Below are positions 1 through 11,816 of a DNA stretch of 64,000 nucleotides, piece by piece. The stretch lies in assembly GCA_030272585.1 (NCBI GenBank), contig BSYQ01000007.1, forward strand, positions 190,001-254,000, written 5' to 3'. Made by a program: the position numbers and the translations under genes. The notes beneath the pieces were generated by a model that ran no database searches, was not told where the DNA came from, and saw only the letters and a list, made by a program, of their open reading frames with translations. Numbering within the stretch: the first letter of the stretch is position 1; every line of letters starts with the position of its first letter. The stretch comes from Bryopsis sp. KO-2023 (taxonomy: Eukaryota > Chlorophyta > Ulvophyceae > Bryopsidales > Bryopsidaceae).

Positions 1-333
1 TCCGAGATGGTCGAGCAGTAAGGTCGAACGGAATCGGTTCATTGATGCCGCACACCCAGATCAGTAGAAGTCTTTTCTTGTTGATTCTCACTGGACGTCA
101 AATTCCAGTGCTGCGCAATATGTCCTACGTAGCAGCTTTCGGAAAGCGACAAAGTCCGAGAAAACCTCGACGGATGGCTTGCCTCCAAAACAGTCTGTCG
201 TTTGGTTGAAAAAGGTGCACTGGATACGTGAGTTCACCCGTGGCTGTTTGACGACTCTTTGGGGCAGGAGAAGAAACCTCCACAGACCCGGGACTGTTGG
301 CGTTTGGTTCGCTTGAAAGGAAGTTGGAGAAAT

Positions 334-1485
334 ATGGACTGGTCGGATTCATCCCTGAGCTTCGCTTGCGAGCGTTTGTCGGTCGCTGTGGAGGATTTCA
401 CTGGGGAAGCCACGAAGTTGATAAAAGAGAGGGCCCTGGCTTTGTTGAACGATCTGAGGTCTTGTAGGGTAACGCTCGACTACCTTCACAAGGTGGACGC
501 CGTGGAGTTCATCTCTGGGAAGAAAACGGGGCCGGCCCGTGGCGAGGCGCGAACGGAATCCGTGAGCAAGTCGCTGGACGACTCCACCGCCAAGCAGGTG
601 AAGGACTATCTCGTGCGCAGGATCCAGGATTATCGCAAAAAAGTTCACAAGGAGTATGAGGAGCTCGTGCCTAGGGAAAAAGAAGCCTTCGAGAAGGGTT
701 TCGATAGTTTCGTCGACATATGCTTGACGGAAGGCGTCTCCAAGAAACGCACTTGGTTCGAGCACCAGGTTAGATCTGGTGCGGGACAGCCGCACTTGTG
801 GAAAGCCTGGGTCGTTTTTCAGAATCAGCTGAGGGATGCGTGCGAAGCGAAAACCAAGGAACCCCTTCCGCCCCCTCTGTTCAGCACCGTTCCCGACGAA
901 CCTGAGCAAGTCGATCGTCACTTTTCGCAGCACCAAAGGGGAGGTTTTGGTAGGGGTCAGGGCGGCGCGTTTTCGGACGCCAGAAGCAAGGGGAAAAACA
1001 AAGGCTATGGGGGCCAGCAACGTTCGCAGTATAGACCTCACCACGGACAGAACCAGGCGAGAGGTTACAGAAACGCCAACGTCAACGCCAACGCGTATAG
1101 CACGGGACGTCTGCGTCAGTTTTGCGGCGGGCGAAAGAATGGCTTTTATGACGATTTCCAACCTCAGCAGTACCACAACAGAGGAAATCAAGGTCAGTAC
1201 AGATATCCCAAGAGCCAGGGGGGCGCTATGTACGGACACGGAAATCTGGGAAAAATGATGACTAAGCGTCCAGGCCAGTTGCATCAGCATAACACCCCAG
1301 CCAGCAAGTTCCAGTATGGCCCTGCTGACAAAACCCTTGGGAAGGAAAATAGGTTCAAGAAGCCACAACAGCAGTCCGTGGGGAAGGCTTCCTCCGAGAA
1401 AGTGAATGATCTGAAAGGAATTCAGGTGGCGATTATCGCTCCGGATGGAAAGTTCAAGACGAGGGAATACACCGAAAGTGTTTAG
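334..1485 (+). CDS. Hypothetical intronless RG/N/Q-rich protein
   Basis: An open frame of 383 residues begins at the first ATG after an upstream in-frame stretch and ends at TAG. I do not recognise the family. The first ~200 residues look folded and helical, with charged and aromatic segments and a Lys/Glu-rich stretch around residues 80-130. The rest is low complexity, rich in Gly, Arg, Asn, Gln and Tyr, with RGG/RG and FGRGQ-type motifs, as in many RNA-binding disordered tails. There is no CCHC knuckle, signal peptide or membrane segment. Base composition is visibly more GC-rich than the AT-rich 2 kb that follows, which supports coding. It could be the last exon of a gene starting before the window, since only 333 bp lie upstream. 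An RNA-binding role is inferred from composition only. Confidence 0.55.
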   Translation: MDWSDSSLSFACERLSVAVEDFTGEATKLIKERALALLNDLRSCRVTLDYLHKVDAVEFISGKKTGPARGEARTESVSKSLDDSTAKQVKDYLVRRIQDYRKKVHKEYEELVPREKEAFEKGFDSFVDICLTEGVSKKRTWFEHQVRSGAGQPHLWKAWVVFQNQLRDACEAKTKEPLPPPLFSTVPDEPEQVDRHFSQHQRGGFGRGQGGAFSDARSKGKNKGYGGQQRSQYRPHHGQNQARGYRNANVNANAYSTGRLRQFCGGRKNGFYDDFQPQQYHNRGNQGQYRYPKSQGGAMYGHGNLGKMMTKRPGQLHQHNTPASKFQYGPADKTLGKENRFKKPQQQSVGKASSEKVNDLKGIQVAIIAPDGKFKTREYTESV

Positions 1486-3582
1486 ATGATGTTAGTGTGT
1501 TGAGAGAGTGTGCATCCTTCCTTGGAAGGAGATTCTGTGGAGTGGGTTTGGGATGCAGTAGAGCCTTGTGGTCATTGTTAGGGTTCTGGAAATTAGTTAG
1601 TGTTTGAGAGAACATGAGTTGTGTGTGTTTTTTTTAAGAGGAGGGGGGAAGGGGCAGGGGGAATATATTGCGCAAGAATATATCTGGGCTGTTTTTTGGA
1701 TTGATATGGGTTTAGGTAGTGGTTGAAATGTATCTTTTTTGGGGGGGATTGGATGGGGGTGTTTGGAATTGGGTATTTGGAAAGAAGAAAATTGATGGGG
1801 TTGGTATTTCTTTTGAATTAAATTCATATGTTCAGGGAGCTAGCCAGGAGAGGCCTTTGCTACCAAGAAAGGGGGGGCGTTGGTAATTGAATTCATGTCC
1901 TGTATGGAAGTGCAGGTGTTTCAAAATAAATCATAGTTTTGAGTTTTGCTATTAGAAGGGAGAGCAAACTAGTTTTGATTGTGTTAGGTGCGTGTTCTGG
2001 TTTTCTTGAGGAAACGTGCAGTTTTATGATTTTCTCAAATGTTTTGGGGGGTTTGAGAAAACCACAGAGCTTCACATAAGTTGAAAAAGGGAGAAAATCA
2101 GTCTGTTTCAGTGTTGGGAAAGCTTTCTTTGTGAGGTTTTTATGAGCTTAGAATATCTGCGCAGGATATGGTAGAATTATTCCCTTTTTCTTTACTTTAT
2201 TTTATTCATTTTTTTTTGTAGAGAAGAGGGAAAGAGGGTGTCCAGTTCTTTCCACGTATGTTTTTTTATTGAATTCACCATATCGGTGTTTCTTTATCTA
2301 TTGGTGCTGGGGAGGTTTTACCAATACTTTCTGGGCAAGAGTATGTTTTTAGGAAGGGTTTCTCTGAACATATTTTTCAAGACTCGGGCCGGGGTGAGTG
2401 GTGTTGCAGGGGGTGAGGGGAAAAAAAGGTGGGTTGGCAGGTGTCCATGAGTAGCACGATTTTTGAAGCCTGCTGAATGTTTATCAAGGCAGATGGCTTG
2501 GCTCTTGTGTGTATGGGTTATATGAACTTTGTAATGCATCTTTTTTAATGAACAAGATCCCCAAGCCTTTTTTTCTCTCCGTTCTTGCCAAAAAGATCAA
2601 CTCCACCATCACTGAATCAAACTCTTAAGCTCATATATTCCAATAATTCTTCCTCAGAAATGTTCCAGCGAAGTTGCGCTGTCCTTGGGTAAAATTGCTT
2701 CCAGACCAAGAGATGTATTGTGTTCGTCCCATCTTTCGTCGCGATCACTGGTGGTGTCGCTCTGAGGTGGGGAGTTGTTTGTGGATCACTCGTTTCTTGG
2801 TCCCTTGTGCCGTTTACTTGCTGTTCGTGTCGATCTGTCTCAAAAGAAAAGAAACTCCAGCAATCGTTGCAAAGGGTAAAGCATGTATGCTGGTGTGGAT
2901 CATGCCCCAGCCACTGAAGGTGATCGTTGCGTTGTTATCCTTTCTGGCCAAACGAACTCCTGCAAGACTTTCTCAATGCATACAGCCACAGTGGATCTTC
3001 AAGAGGCAGAACCTCATCATCATTTCCTTTGGTCCAGCTTACATTCATAGTTCGTGGTCGGCGTGCTCCCCCTCCAGTTTGGTTTGCGGAGGATCGAACC
3101 TAGTTTACTCGTCACTTGGGGGGGGTATCTTGTTTTTACCCCTTTTTGCTCAAACTCTCATCCCAGTTTGTATTTCTCATCGCCACCATGTATCTCTTCT
3201 CAACGCCCAATCATAAGCATTGTCCAAAATACTGGTACTCTTTTTCGACCCATTCGGGTCATAAAAGTTACAGAACAAGGCCATGGTCCAAGTTCCCAAC
3301 GATCCAACTTTACTTGATCACAAGCATAAATGATATTTCTAGGATGGGCCTATTTTCCTGTACTTTACACATTGGGAATAAATGTTTGGAGCATGGATAT
3401 TCTGTGGAGTGGGAGTTTGTTGTGGCTTCCACAAGAATCAGTCATCTGATCGATCCCAGATTCCTCTCAGCTTCCTCCTCTGCTTACATACCACACCCAC
3501 ATACCCTCACAGACCCAAGCACACACAAACTTTTCGTTCTTTCTTTACAGCGTGAAAAAAAACAGAGCCCTCTAAAAAAGAT
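1486..3582. other. Intergenic, no gene recognised
   Basis: AT-rich sequence with G-runs and T-runs follows the first gene. Open frames between about 2674 and 3540 on the + strand are Cys/Leu/Ser-rich, lack recognisable domains and overlap one another in different frames, so I read them as chance. The last part presumably holds the promoter and 5' leader of the next gene. Confidence 0.5.
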
Positions 3583-6500
3583 ATGGAGGGGGCCAACACG
3601 ACCAACTCCAGCAGCAGAAGAGGTGGTTCTTCGAGTCGAGCTGGCCCTTCGCGGCGCCAAGGACAGGGCTCTTCCTCCGCACCCAACTCCCAGGCCCAGC
3701 CCCAGTCTCATTCTAGCTCTAGACGTGATTCACAAGGATCTCGAGGCGGTCCTAACCGACAGCGAAACAGAAGAAAGAAGCCTCGGGGGGAAGACGGGGC
3801 TGGGGGTCGGGGGGGTCGAGGGGGTCGGGGTGAGAATGCTCAATCAGGCGGACGTGGAAGGGGTCGAGGGCGTGGTAGTGGAAACAGGGGTAGGGCATCA
3901 AGAGGTGGTGGATTTGCTTTGCGCGACGAAAATGTAAACCAGGCTGGCAAAACTACGAACGAGGCTGAACAACCCAGTCATATCGTTACCCCTCCCTTCG
4001 ACCCCGAGACTTCTGCCTGTGCAATTTGCTGCGAAAGCGTCGAGGTGTGTGTTGCAGAAACACAGAATAGACACTTGGAATGGGTTTGAATTCCTAATAT
4101 TGATCAGGATTGATTCTTTTGTTTCTCAAAAATGCTGCAAAATTGAAGAGAGCTAGAAGTGGGGTTGGAATTCTGTGTGTGGGAAAAATTCTTCCCTTCA
4201 TTTTTGGGAAAAAAAAGCTAATACTTTGCAGAGAATACAATTTTCTTGTTGGCTGAGGTCTTGTTTTGCTTACCCAGGTGGTTGCAATCGGACAGTGCAA
4301 TCATGCTTTGATGTGCGGCCCTTGTTGCTTACGAATGAGGATGTGTTACGACGACAAATCGTGTCCCTTTTGCAAAGCCAATTTGACCAAAGTCGTTATT
4401 CTGAAGCAATCCCCCAATGACCAGCCTGCTTTCGACAGCTTTATTTCTCAAACCAAGCATCTCTGGAACAAAGAGTCATGGGCAAAAGGGGTGTACGTCG
4501 ACAAAAGGTAAAAGGGGAGAAAATATGGCTTCTTTTTCTTTGAGAAAACACCATCAAACAACAGTCTTTTTGCGATTTGGTGGAATACCAATGCTTCCTT
4601 CGCTCTTTCAAGATATTAGTCAGCCGGGTTGATCCGAGGGGGGACATATGTTTTTTCTGAGATTTATTCCAGCTTTTTCAAGATGCTTTTTTGTGTTGAC
4701 TTTGTGCAGGCGGAAGCACAATGGGTTTTCTTTGTTTGATTTCCTGCAAAGGATGAGTGCATGGAGCTGTTCTGTCTGTGATAAGCAAGGGGATAATCAA
4801 TTCCCTTCGCATCGACAGTTAAGACATCATCTCAAGACGATCCATGGAAGGGATTTGTGCTCTATCTGCACAAAGGTAGCAGCCAGTGATTCTTTTTTCT
4901 CCAATCTTGGAAAAAAAGAAAAAAAATCCCACATGTCAGCTCATGATAAAGTTGTTTCGCGACAAGTGGAGTGCAAGTTACAAAACACAATTGCAGATCA
5001 TCGTTTCCTTTGATTTGCATTCATGTGATTTTTTTGTGATTCAGGCCGGTAGAACTTTTCCTCTGGACATGGAAACATACCCAGTCTGTGATGCCCAACC
5101 AGGTAATCGCACTTACAAATAGAACAAGGGAAAATAGAAATCCCCCACATTCCACATTCTAAATGGAGCGTGCATTTCAAGAACATACATTATGAAGGAG
5201 TGCTGCGAAAATCATCACTTTTTGTGTGCACTTTTTTCTTTTTTTGCATATTTTTTCCTACATGATTTAATCATTCGTCCTGTAGGCGAGACGACGATGC
5301 AGGAACATGCGGAAACACACCCGAGATGCGACTTCTGCGACATCAAATTTTTCGACAAAGATGAATTATTCAATCACATGCGGAGGGAACACTGTACATG
5401 TCATGTGTGCGAAAGAGGTGGAATTCACTTTCAGTATTTCAAGCACGGACAGGAGCTATTGACACATATGAGGTGGGTCTGCTTCTGTCCAAATGGCTTG
5501 ATTCAACGCAATATAACAAATAGAATTAATTAAGTAATAGTAATTAAAGAAATATACTAAAAAAAGTATAGATATCAGTAAATGTAAATATAAATAAGAA
5601 ATGGAAAATTTTGAATACGATTTAAGAATATGAAAAATATGAAAGTACAAATAATAAATAGAAAAAAAATAGAGGGTTGGGTTGTTTGAAGTTGATTGAT
5701 GTTTTGTTCCAGGACTTGCCATTACGTCTGCACCGAGCCAAACTGTGTCGATAGCTTTGTGGCCTTCGCCAGCGAGGAGGAGTTGGCTGGTCATCACCGG
5801 GATGCTCACACCGGCCACATGCCGAGATGGAATTCCCAGAGGGCCCGACCTCTAGCTTTGGATTACATGCACAGAAGCCTTGGTGTGGTATTAGGGGAAG
5901 ACCCCGAGCCTCCGCCGCCCCCTAATGGAGGTGGCCGAAGGCGCAATAGAAACCGAAGAAGGTCAGTTTCTGGATACAAAGCAAAAAGCTGAGGGGTTGT
6001 TGGTCTTCCTTAACAAGGGAATTCGATTCCTTTGCGTTAATTCAGAGAGAAAAAAGTAATTAAACAAATTATTAGAACTAAGAAAACAAAGGTATTAGTA
6101 CTGTTCATTCCCGATACTGATTTCCTCTTGTTTGGCCCAGAAATCAAAATGATGGACAGGGATCAGCGCCCCAAATTGAACAGCGATGGGATGATGCTGT
6201 TCACGATGCAGATGTAGTAGATACGTCGGGATTTTTGCAAGTCATAGATGATAATGAAATTCCTGCTGACCGAGCCCGATCCCAAAGCACTGCCCAGAGA
6301 GGGTGGGGCCCAGTGTCCAGGGGCCTCAATGATGCAGTCGAGGTATGTCCTCGTTTGAAAAAAATGAGATTGTGATTGAAGCTGTATCATTTTTTTGCTG
6401 GCAGTTGTTAAACTCCGTTGCAAAGAAGGTTTGCTCTCTTTTCTGATCTTGAAGTATAGATGTCTATTGGCAGTCTCTCATTTGGTGATTTTGTGGCCTG

Positions 6501-8459
6501 CAGGAATTTCCCTCGCTGTCAGCAAGCATAGCTGAACGGGGTGAGGCGCATCAACCAGGGGTTCCCAAACTGGTGACGGTGCAAGTAAGGTGCCCCTGTG
6601 GAAGAAGAATCCAGCATCCCGTGGTAGAAGAGGGAAAACCGGTGAGAATTTAAAGCTTTTCAATGAATTTGTGAGGGCCTTGCTTGATTTCCAATTTGTT
6701 AAAGAGGTATGTTTGTTGGGGATGTCTGAAGGAACCGCGGTTAGATTGCAATGGTGAATGTGCTAAGCGGAACCGGAGGTCTCAACTGGCAGACGCATTT
6801 GGTGTTGGGAATCCAGATTCTTATGTTCCTGTGGCAGACCGACCTTCTTCCAAAATTGTCAAGTATCCAATTGAGCTCATCACGTGGGCCCGAGAAGATC
6901 CAGATGGAGTGTCTGAGGTGATATGCGTGTGTTATGCTGTGTCTGTTATGAAGACAAGTCGAAGTCTGGTTTGCCTTGCCCGTACATTTTTTGACGAGTT
7001 GCAATATTACATGAAGTGAAAAGGTGCTCTACAGGAGGTAACAGCAATTGCTTGATTCCAGGTCGAGAGACACCTTCAAGAATTTTTGCTGGATTCGAAG
7101 GAACAACGAACCAGAATCACACTTTCACCAAAAATCCACAAGACATTGGTACAGAAACTGGCGGAGCTGTATGGAGTGATTCCCAGGCGCTCTGGGTAGG
7201 GCCCAACATCAACTGAAGCATTGTCACCATCTGATTGCGTCACGATCATTTGTGCTGTAGAAATGTGAATGGTAGCAAGCTGCTCTATGTGAATGTGAGG
7301 ATTTAAATCAAGCGTTTGCTCCCTGACCATGGTTAAGCCGAGGAGACTGAATTGAATTGAATGATGTCCTGGAGTTGATTTGAATAAATAAATATATATA
7401 TGTATATGTTGGCTCCGGTCTTTTCTGTTTTTCCGACCTGAATGATGCAATTTTTTACAGGGATCGCGTCGAGTTGTTCCGCACTCCTAGTGCGGCTCCA
7501 CCCCACCAATCACTCACAAGGTTTTCCGCAATGATGTCTGAAGAAGAATACTGGGAGTTGGTGAATGGTGCTGAGAGTTTGACCCTCACTTTGGTGGATG
7601 TTGATCCTAGGGCTGACATTCACGGCTTTTTAAGGTGGGTTTTTCCCACTTTTTTTGCTCTGCACTCATCGAATGTAAGTTCATTGATTGAAGCACATGG
7701 TGCTCACAGAGAACTGATTCCTGGTGTTTCATCTTTGTGCAGTCATTGGGCTGGCGAGTATATTCTCAAACGATCTGGAACCACAGCAACTGTAGCATTC
7801 ACGACCAAAGCGAACTATGATTCTGCATCCAGCCATTTAGCTGGAGGCCGAAGGGGGCAGTTTCGGATCCAAAAAGCTCCATCCAAACAGCAGAAATCCA
7901 GCCACCAATCACATGATGGAGCGGGTTCCAGCAATTGGCCCGGCTGGATTCCGGAATCGGTTTGGATATCTGTTCCCGGCCAGGTTAGATCATGGGGAGC
8001 TAGGGGACAGGGAGAAGAGGAGGAATCCAGTACTGAGAGTGCCTGGGATGATCCTGTTTCTGAATGGAACAAACCAGGTCACTTGGTTTTGACGAGGAAC
8101 AAGGTGAGGGGTGCTTTAATTTCCTCAGACGGTCGGAAATTCTGATTTTTGAAAGTGCCATGTTTGCCCCCTGGTTCTTTTTTCCTGAGTGGTATGTGTC
8201 AGTTTGTCTTTTGTTCGGCTGTCTGAAGCTGTCCTCAAAGGGGGGGGGGGGGAATCATGATGAGTCTTTGTTTGTTATGAGTCATGATTTTTCTCTTTCT
8301 TGTCCGCAGAAAAAGCCGACCGATGCGAAAAAAGAAAAGGAAGCAAAAGAAAGGGAGCCTCCAATTTCAACCAGCAACCGATGGGAGCCGCTCATGGGTG
8401 TTAGAATCAAGCCGAAGCAAACCCCAGCTCCCAGAGTTACTGGATGGCATGGCTATTGA
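3583..8459 (+). CDS. HEL2/ZNF598-like RING-C2H2 E3 ligase fused to NFX1/FAP1-like R3H tail
   Basis: Fourteen exons join in frame (915 aa): 3583-4044, 4278-4507, 4710-4875, 5045-5102, 5286-5472, 5713-5961, 6141-6342, 6405-6428, 6504-6641, 6705-6917, 7062-7195, 7461-7634, 7743-8103, 8310-8459. After an RGG-rich N-terminus comes a RING-HC finger (CAIC to CPFC, across the exon 1/2 junction). The zinc-finger series typical of HEL2/ZNF598 follows, including the YVCTEPNC finger. That family ubiquitinates 40S proteins on collided ribosomes. From exon 9 the protein instead matches the C-terminus of NFX1/FAP1: a VRCPCGRR segment, a Cys-poor CxxEC region with LADAFGV, an R3H domain ending LAELYGV (exon 11), the VELFRTP motif, and a final RRM-like part. 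Exon 8 is a 24-nt microexon. Each half is recognised with good confidence. That they form one mRNA is inferred from continuous phase with no intervening stop or promoter-sized gap. Confidence 0.85.
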
Positions 8460-9328
8460 TTGAATGGAATCAATTTCTATTTTGAGAAGGAACTTGGGAG
8501 AAATGAATTTTTTGGGGAGGTGGGGGGGGAGGGCACACGCTTGCATTGAATTAAGTTCTGGGGACCTCACTATCTTTCCCAACTGTATTTGTGTTGGATC
8601 ATCCCCTGGATGAAATGTGGGGATTCGTGTGATTGATGGGAATGTCACTCTTTTGGATCATGACTTGGGATGTTGACTCGATTTTAGCTGTACTTTGCTG
8701 TATTCCTTACCGATGAGGAACTGTAACTTTGCTTCTGGTTTTAAAGATGGAGGCAAGAAAAACCCAGGATACCCCTGGGCCCAATCAGGAATCGTTCACA
8801 TCAAAGAAAATGTTATTATTTCTGTTTTGCTTTCAATCGTACACATATTGATTTTTTTCCCTTATTCATCCCCCTGACTTCTCCCAACAAACCACCAAAT
8901 CCATTTCAAAATATCAATACACTGCTGCATAAAAAGAAATCCTTTTTCAGTTTGAATTGTCCTCATTTGTTCCTCCCCACTAATTGATTCTGGTTCATAT
9001 TTCTGAAACTGTGAAAAACATCAACTCAAAAACCTCACAGAAACAGAAAGTACACCACCAGTTTGATTTGAAATCTGCATCGAGCTTCCAAACCGCCCTG
9101 ATACAAAATCTATTTTTGCTTTTCCTGTCTTCGTCCCCCCACTCAGCTCGCACAAACGTATGCTGAGATCTGTGTGGATTCTTCCCATCCACTTCACATC
9201 ACTCTCTGGATCTTGGCTGTCAGTCATATAACATGACGTTCAACTCCCACCACATGTAACGCTTGAATTCGCCCTTGCAGTCTCATCCATTGCTTTCCCC
9301 TCTGTCTGCTTCTTCTTTGAACTCTGGA
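8460..9328. other. Intergenic region between fusion gene and PARP16-like gene
   Basis: About 870 bp of AT-rich sequence with G8 and C-rich runs. No coding exon is recognised. It should hold the 3' end of the upstream gene and the promoter of the PARP16-like gene. Confidence 0.5.
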
Positions 9329-10609
9329 ATGAATTCTACCCTGGCTCGACAAACGGCGACTCTCAAAGCATTGCATGAGTACCCAGAGGGCTGCGATCTA
9401 TTGATATCAGCGTTTGTTGCAGCAGCCAACCATATTCGTCGACCAACAGGTTTAAAGATTTATCGCGCGTCCACTTCCCCCGTATTTTTGTCTGGTGTGA
9501 ACGATTCCAGTTTTTTAATGGTTTGGATCAGCATGGTTAAACAAGTGCAGGAAACATTCATTCAACGTTTTACAAGCATATCATGGCTCCATGATCAAGG
9601 TGCCATATATATCTAATGGTTTTTATCAAGGGGGTTGCTTTGGGATGCAGTTTGCGTTCCATTTCCACCAGACTTGTTTCTGGATGCATTGGGGGGCCGT
9701 GACTACAATGCATGTCGAGCAACCATTTCATCCCTGCCCTCAATCAAGCGCATTTCTCAGCCAGGCGGACTGTCCAGTTTGACAGGGGATCAACTACGTT
9801 TCCTGGAATGGTTGCTATTGAATGCTCGACAAAGGCACAAGTTAGTCAAGGTTTCAGCAGATCAATTCCATGCAGATTTGAGAACCAGGTTGAATGGGGG
9901 TGGAGTTCAACTGGGGGATTCACTGCCCACCATTTTGAAGGTTGACAATGGGGATGCTGGAGGGGAGGACCCGATATTTTCGGAAAATGTGCTGACTGTG
10001 GGCTTTCATGGAACTGCTGCCGAAAATGTCCATTCAATTATGCAAAATGGGCTGTTGAATCTCAGCAACACGAGGTTGCAAAGACATGGTGCCGCTTTTG
10101 GTGAAGGGATTTACTTGGGGTCAGATATTGCCACCAGCAATCAATTTGCAGCAGCGGCGGCTGGATGGAAAAACAGTGATTTGGGGGACAGGATAAGATG
10201 CATTTTCGTTTGTGATGTTGCTCAGGACAATGATGAGTAAGTGGTTCATAGATAACTCCACACATGTATATATGACTGACTGTGTACATGATCATGATTT
10301 TTGCCTCCATTCCTTTTGGGGGACAATTCATAATTGAGTAGATGATATGACATAGGAAACAGGGAAAAAGAAAAAGCTCAAAAAAGCATTAATGAATGCT
10401 GTTTTTGTGTTGTGGAATGAAGGGAGATGCCGATTGGCTATGTGCGTGCAACTAGACCGGATCACGTACGGATAACTCACGTGTTGATATTTAATGCTTC
10501 CCAATCAGTTGCCAAGTTCAAAGGGTTGGATTGGTGCACCCTCGTCACGGTGGCCTACATTTTGCTCATGCTATTAATCAGTTTCCGTAATCAAGTATCC
10601 AGTTATTAG
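9329..10609 (+). CDS. PARP16: PARP16-like tail-anchored mono-ADP-ribosyltransferase
   Basis: Three exons (9329-9449, 9651-10236, 10423-10609) join in frame to about 297 aa. The N-terminal helical region (CDLLISAFVAAA, then VPFPPDLFLDAL) matches PARP16. The PARP catalytic domain shows the NAD-binding His in GFHGTAAENVHSI and the Tyr in FGEGIYLGSD. The position of the usual third catalytic Glu, in the strand around HVLIFNAS, is not Glu, as in PARP16, which predicts mono- rather than poly-ADP-ribosylation. The C-terminus has one hydrophobic segment (VTVAYILLMLLISF) about 20 residues from the end, typical of a tail anchor. In animals PARP16 sits in the ER membrane and modifies stress kinases. The start is the first ATG in frame, and splice sites are GT-AG. 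Confidence in the family is high; substrates are unknown. Confidence 0.9.
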
Positions 10610-11816
10610 TTGGTTGATTGATTGATTTTGCTTGTGGACTTAACAACGGCTTGATCTTCACTGAAGGGGGATAGATTGAAGTGGTAGATTCTTTGGCAAT
10701 TCTTGGGTTGTGTGAGTTTGTGGGAGATGTAATTTAGTTTGAGGGGTCGGTGTGCTGTATACCATTTAATCTTGATTGGGCCTTGGCTTGGCTTAGGCAG
10801 ACTTGTAAATTATGTTTGTCTCGTGCAATGCTGGGTTTGGATATAATCACCAGTTCCAGTTGTCAAGAAAGCAACTGTCTGATCTGAGAAGGTGAAGATG
10901 CCACGTGGAAGCTGTGTTTCCCAATGTGGTCGTCAGTATTTTAATGTTACTGCACAAGTCCTTGTGATGCCTCCACAAAACCAGTTCAGATAAAACTTCT
11001 CGAAAGGGTTTTGTGGAAAGGGAGTCTTCCATCACTAGGTCAAACGCGGCTTTGGAGACAGTCCACCAGAAAAATGGCACATCAGTCGGCCTTCTCTGAT
11101 ACACAGGGAAAGCTTTGAGATGTGTCTTGGTGCTTACACGGCCGGGGGGTCTTAACAGCAGGAAACAGAATCAATGGGGATTAAGGGGGGGGGGGGGGCA
11201 GGAATGCTTTTGTGAAGGAATTCTTGACCAGCAGCTTAGCAAAATGGTTCAAAAAATTAATCAGAAACCGTTACACTTGCAGACCTGCCCTGAGCTCACT
11301 TGAATGGGTGAATGTTGATTCACCCAACTGCTTCTAGGACAAAACAAATGTCCAACTTGCCAATCTTCCAGGTTTCAAATAATAATGGTGGAACATATCA
11401 CCAACATATCTCAAAGAGGGACACAAAAGCCACAAAAAACTCCACACACAGTATCCACTGTTCATAAAGCCCTTATATAGCAACACCCTTATTAACCCAT
11501 TCCAACATGTGGATGATCATCCACCAAATCACGAATAAACTATCCCCGAACACCTAGCAAGGGCTACAAACACTGCAATACATAATCCTGATTTACAAAA
11601 ATCCCCACTGTTTATTATTTTCTGGAGTGAGGGATGAAAATACGCTGCATCCTTATTATGCGGACGAAAACGTAATTCCTTGATTTTGAGTTCTTTCTTG
11701 AACCTAATGGAAACCTCCCATTTTCGTCTTCCATAAGAATCCCCCCTCGCTGAAAGGACATGTGTTTCTGCCAATCCTTCTGAGGTCAGGTACAAAACAA
11801 GAAAAAGGGTATTTCC
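10610..11816. other. Intergenic, convergent gene ends
   Basis: About 1.2 kb between the 3' ends of the PARP16-like gene (+) and the FAS1 gene (-). It contains a G12 run near 11187 and AT-rich sequence. No gene is recognised on either strand. Confidence 0.5.

Noticed and set aside
349-1368. Long - strand open frame opposite the first gene
   Set aside because: It mirrors the RG-rich coding strand; its Leu/Arg/Ser composition is what the complement of that gene gives, and it has no domain.
2674-3937. Overlapping + strand open frames before the fusion gene
   Set aside because: They overlap in different frames, have no domain or splice support and partly run through the fusion gene's first exon.
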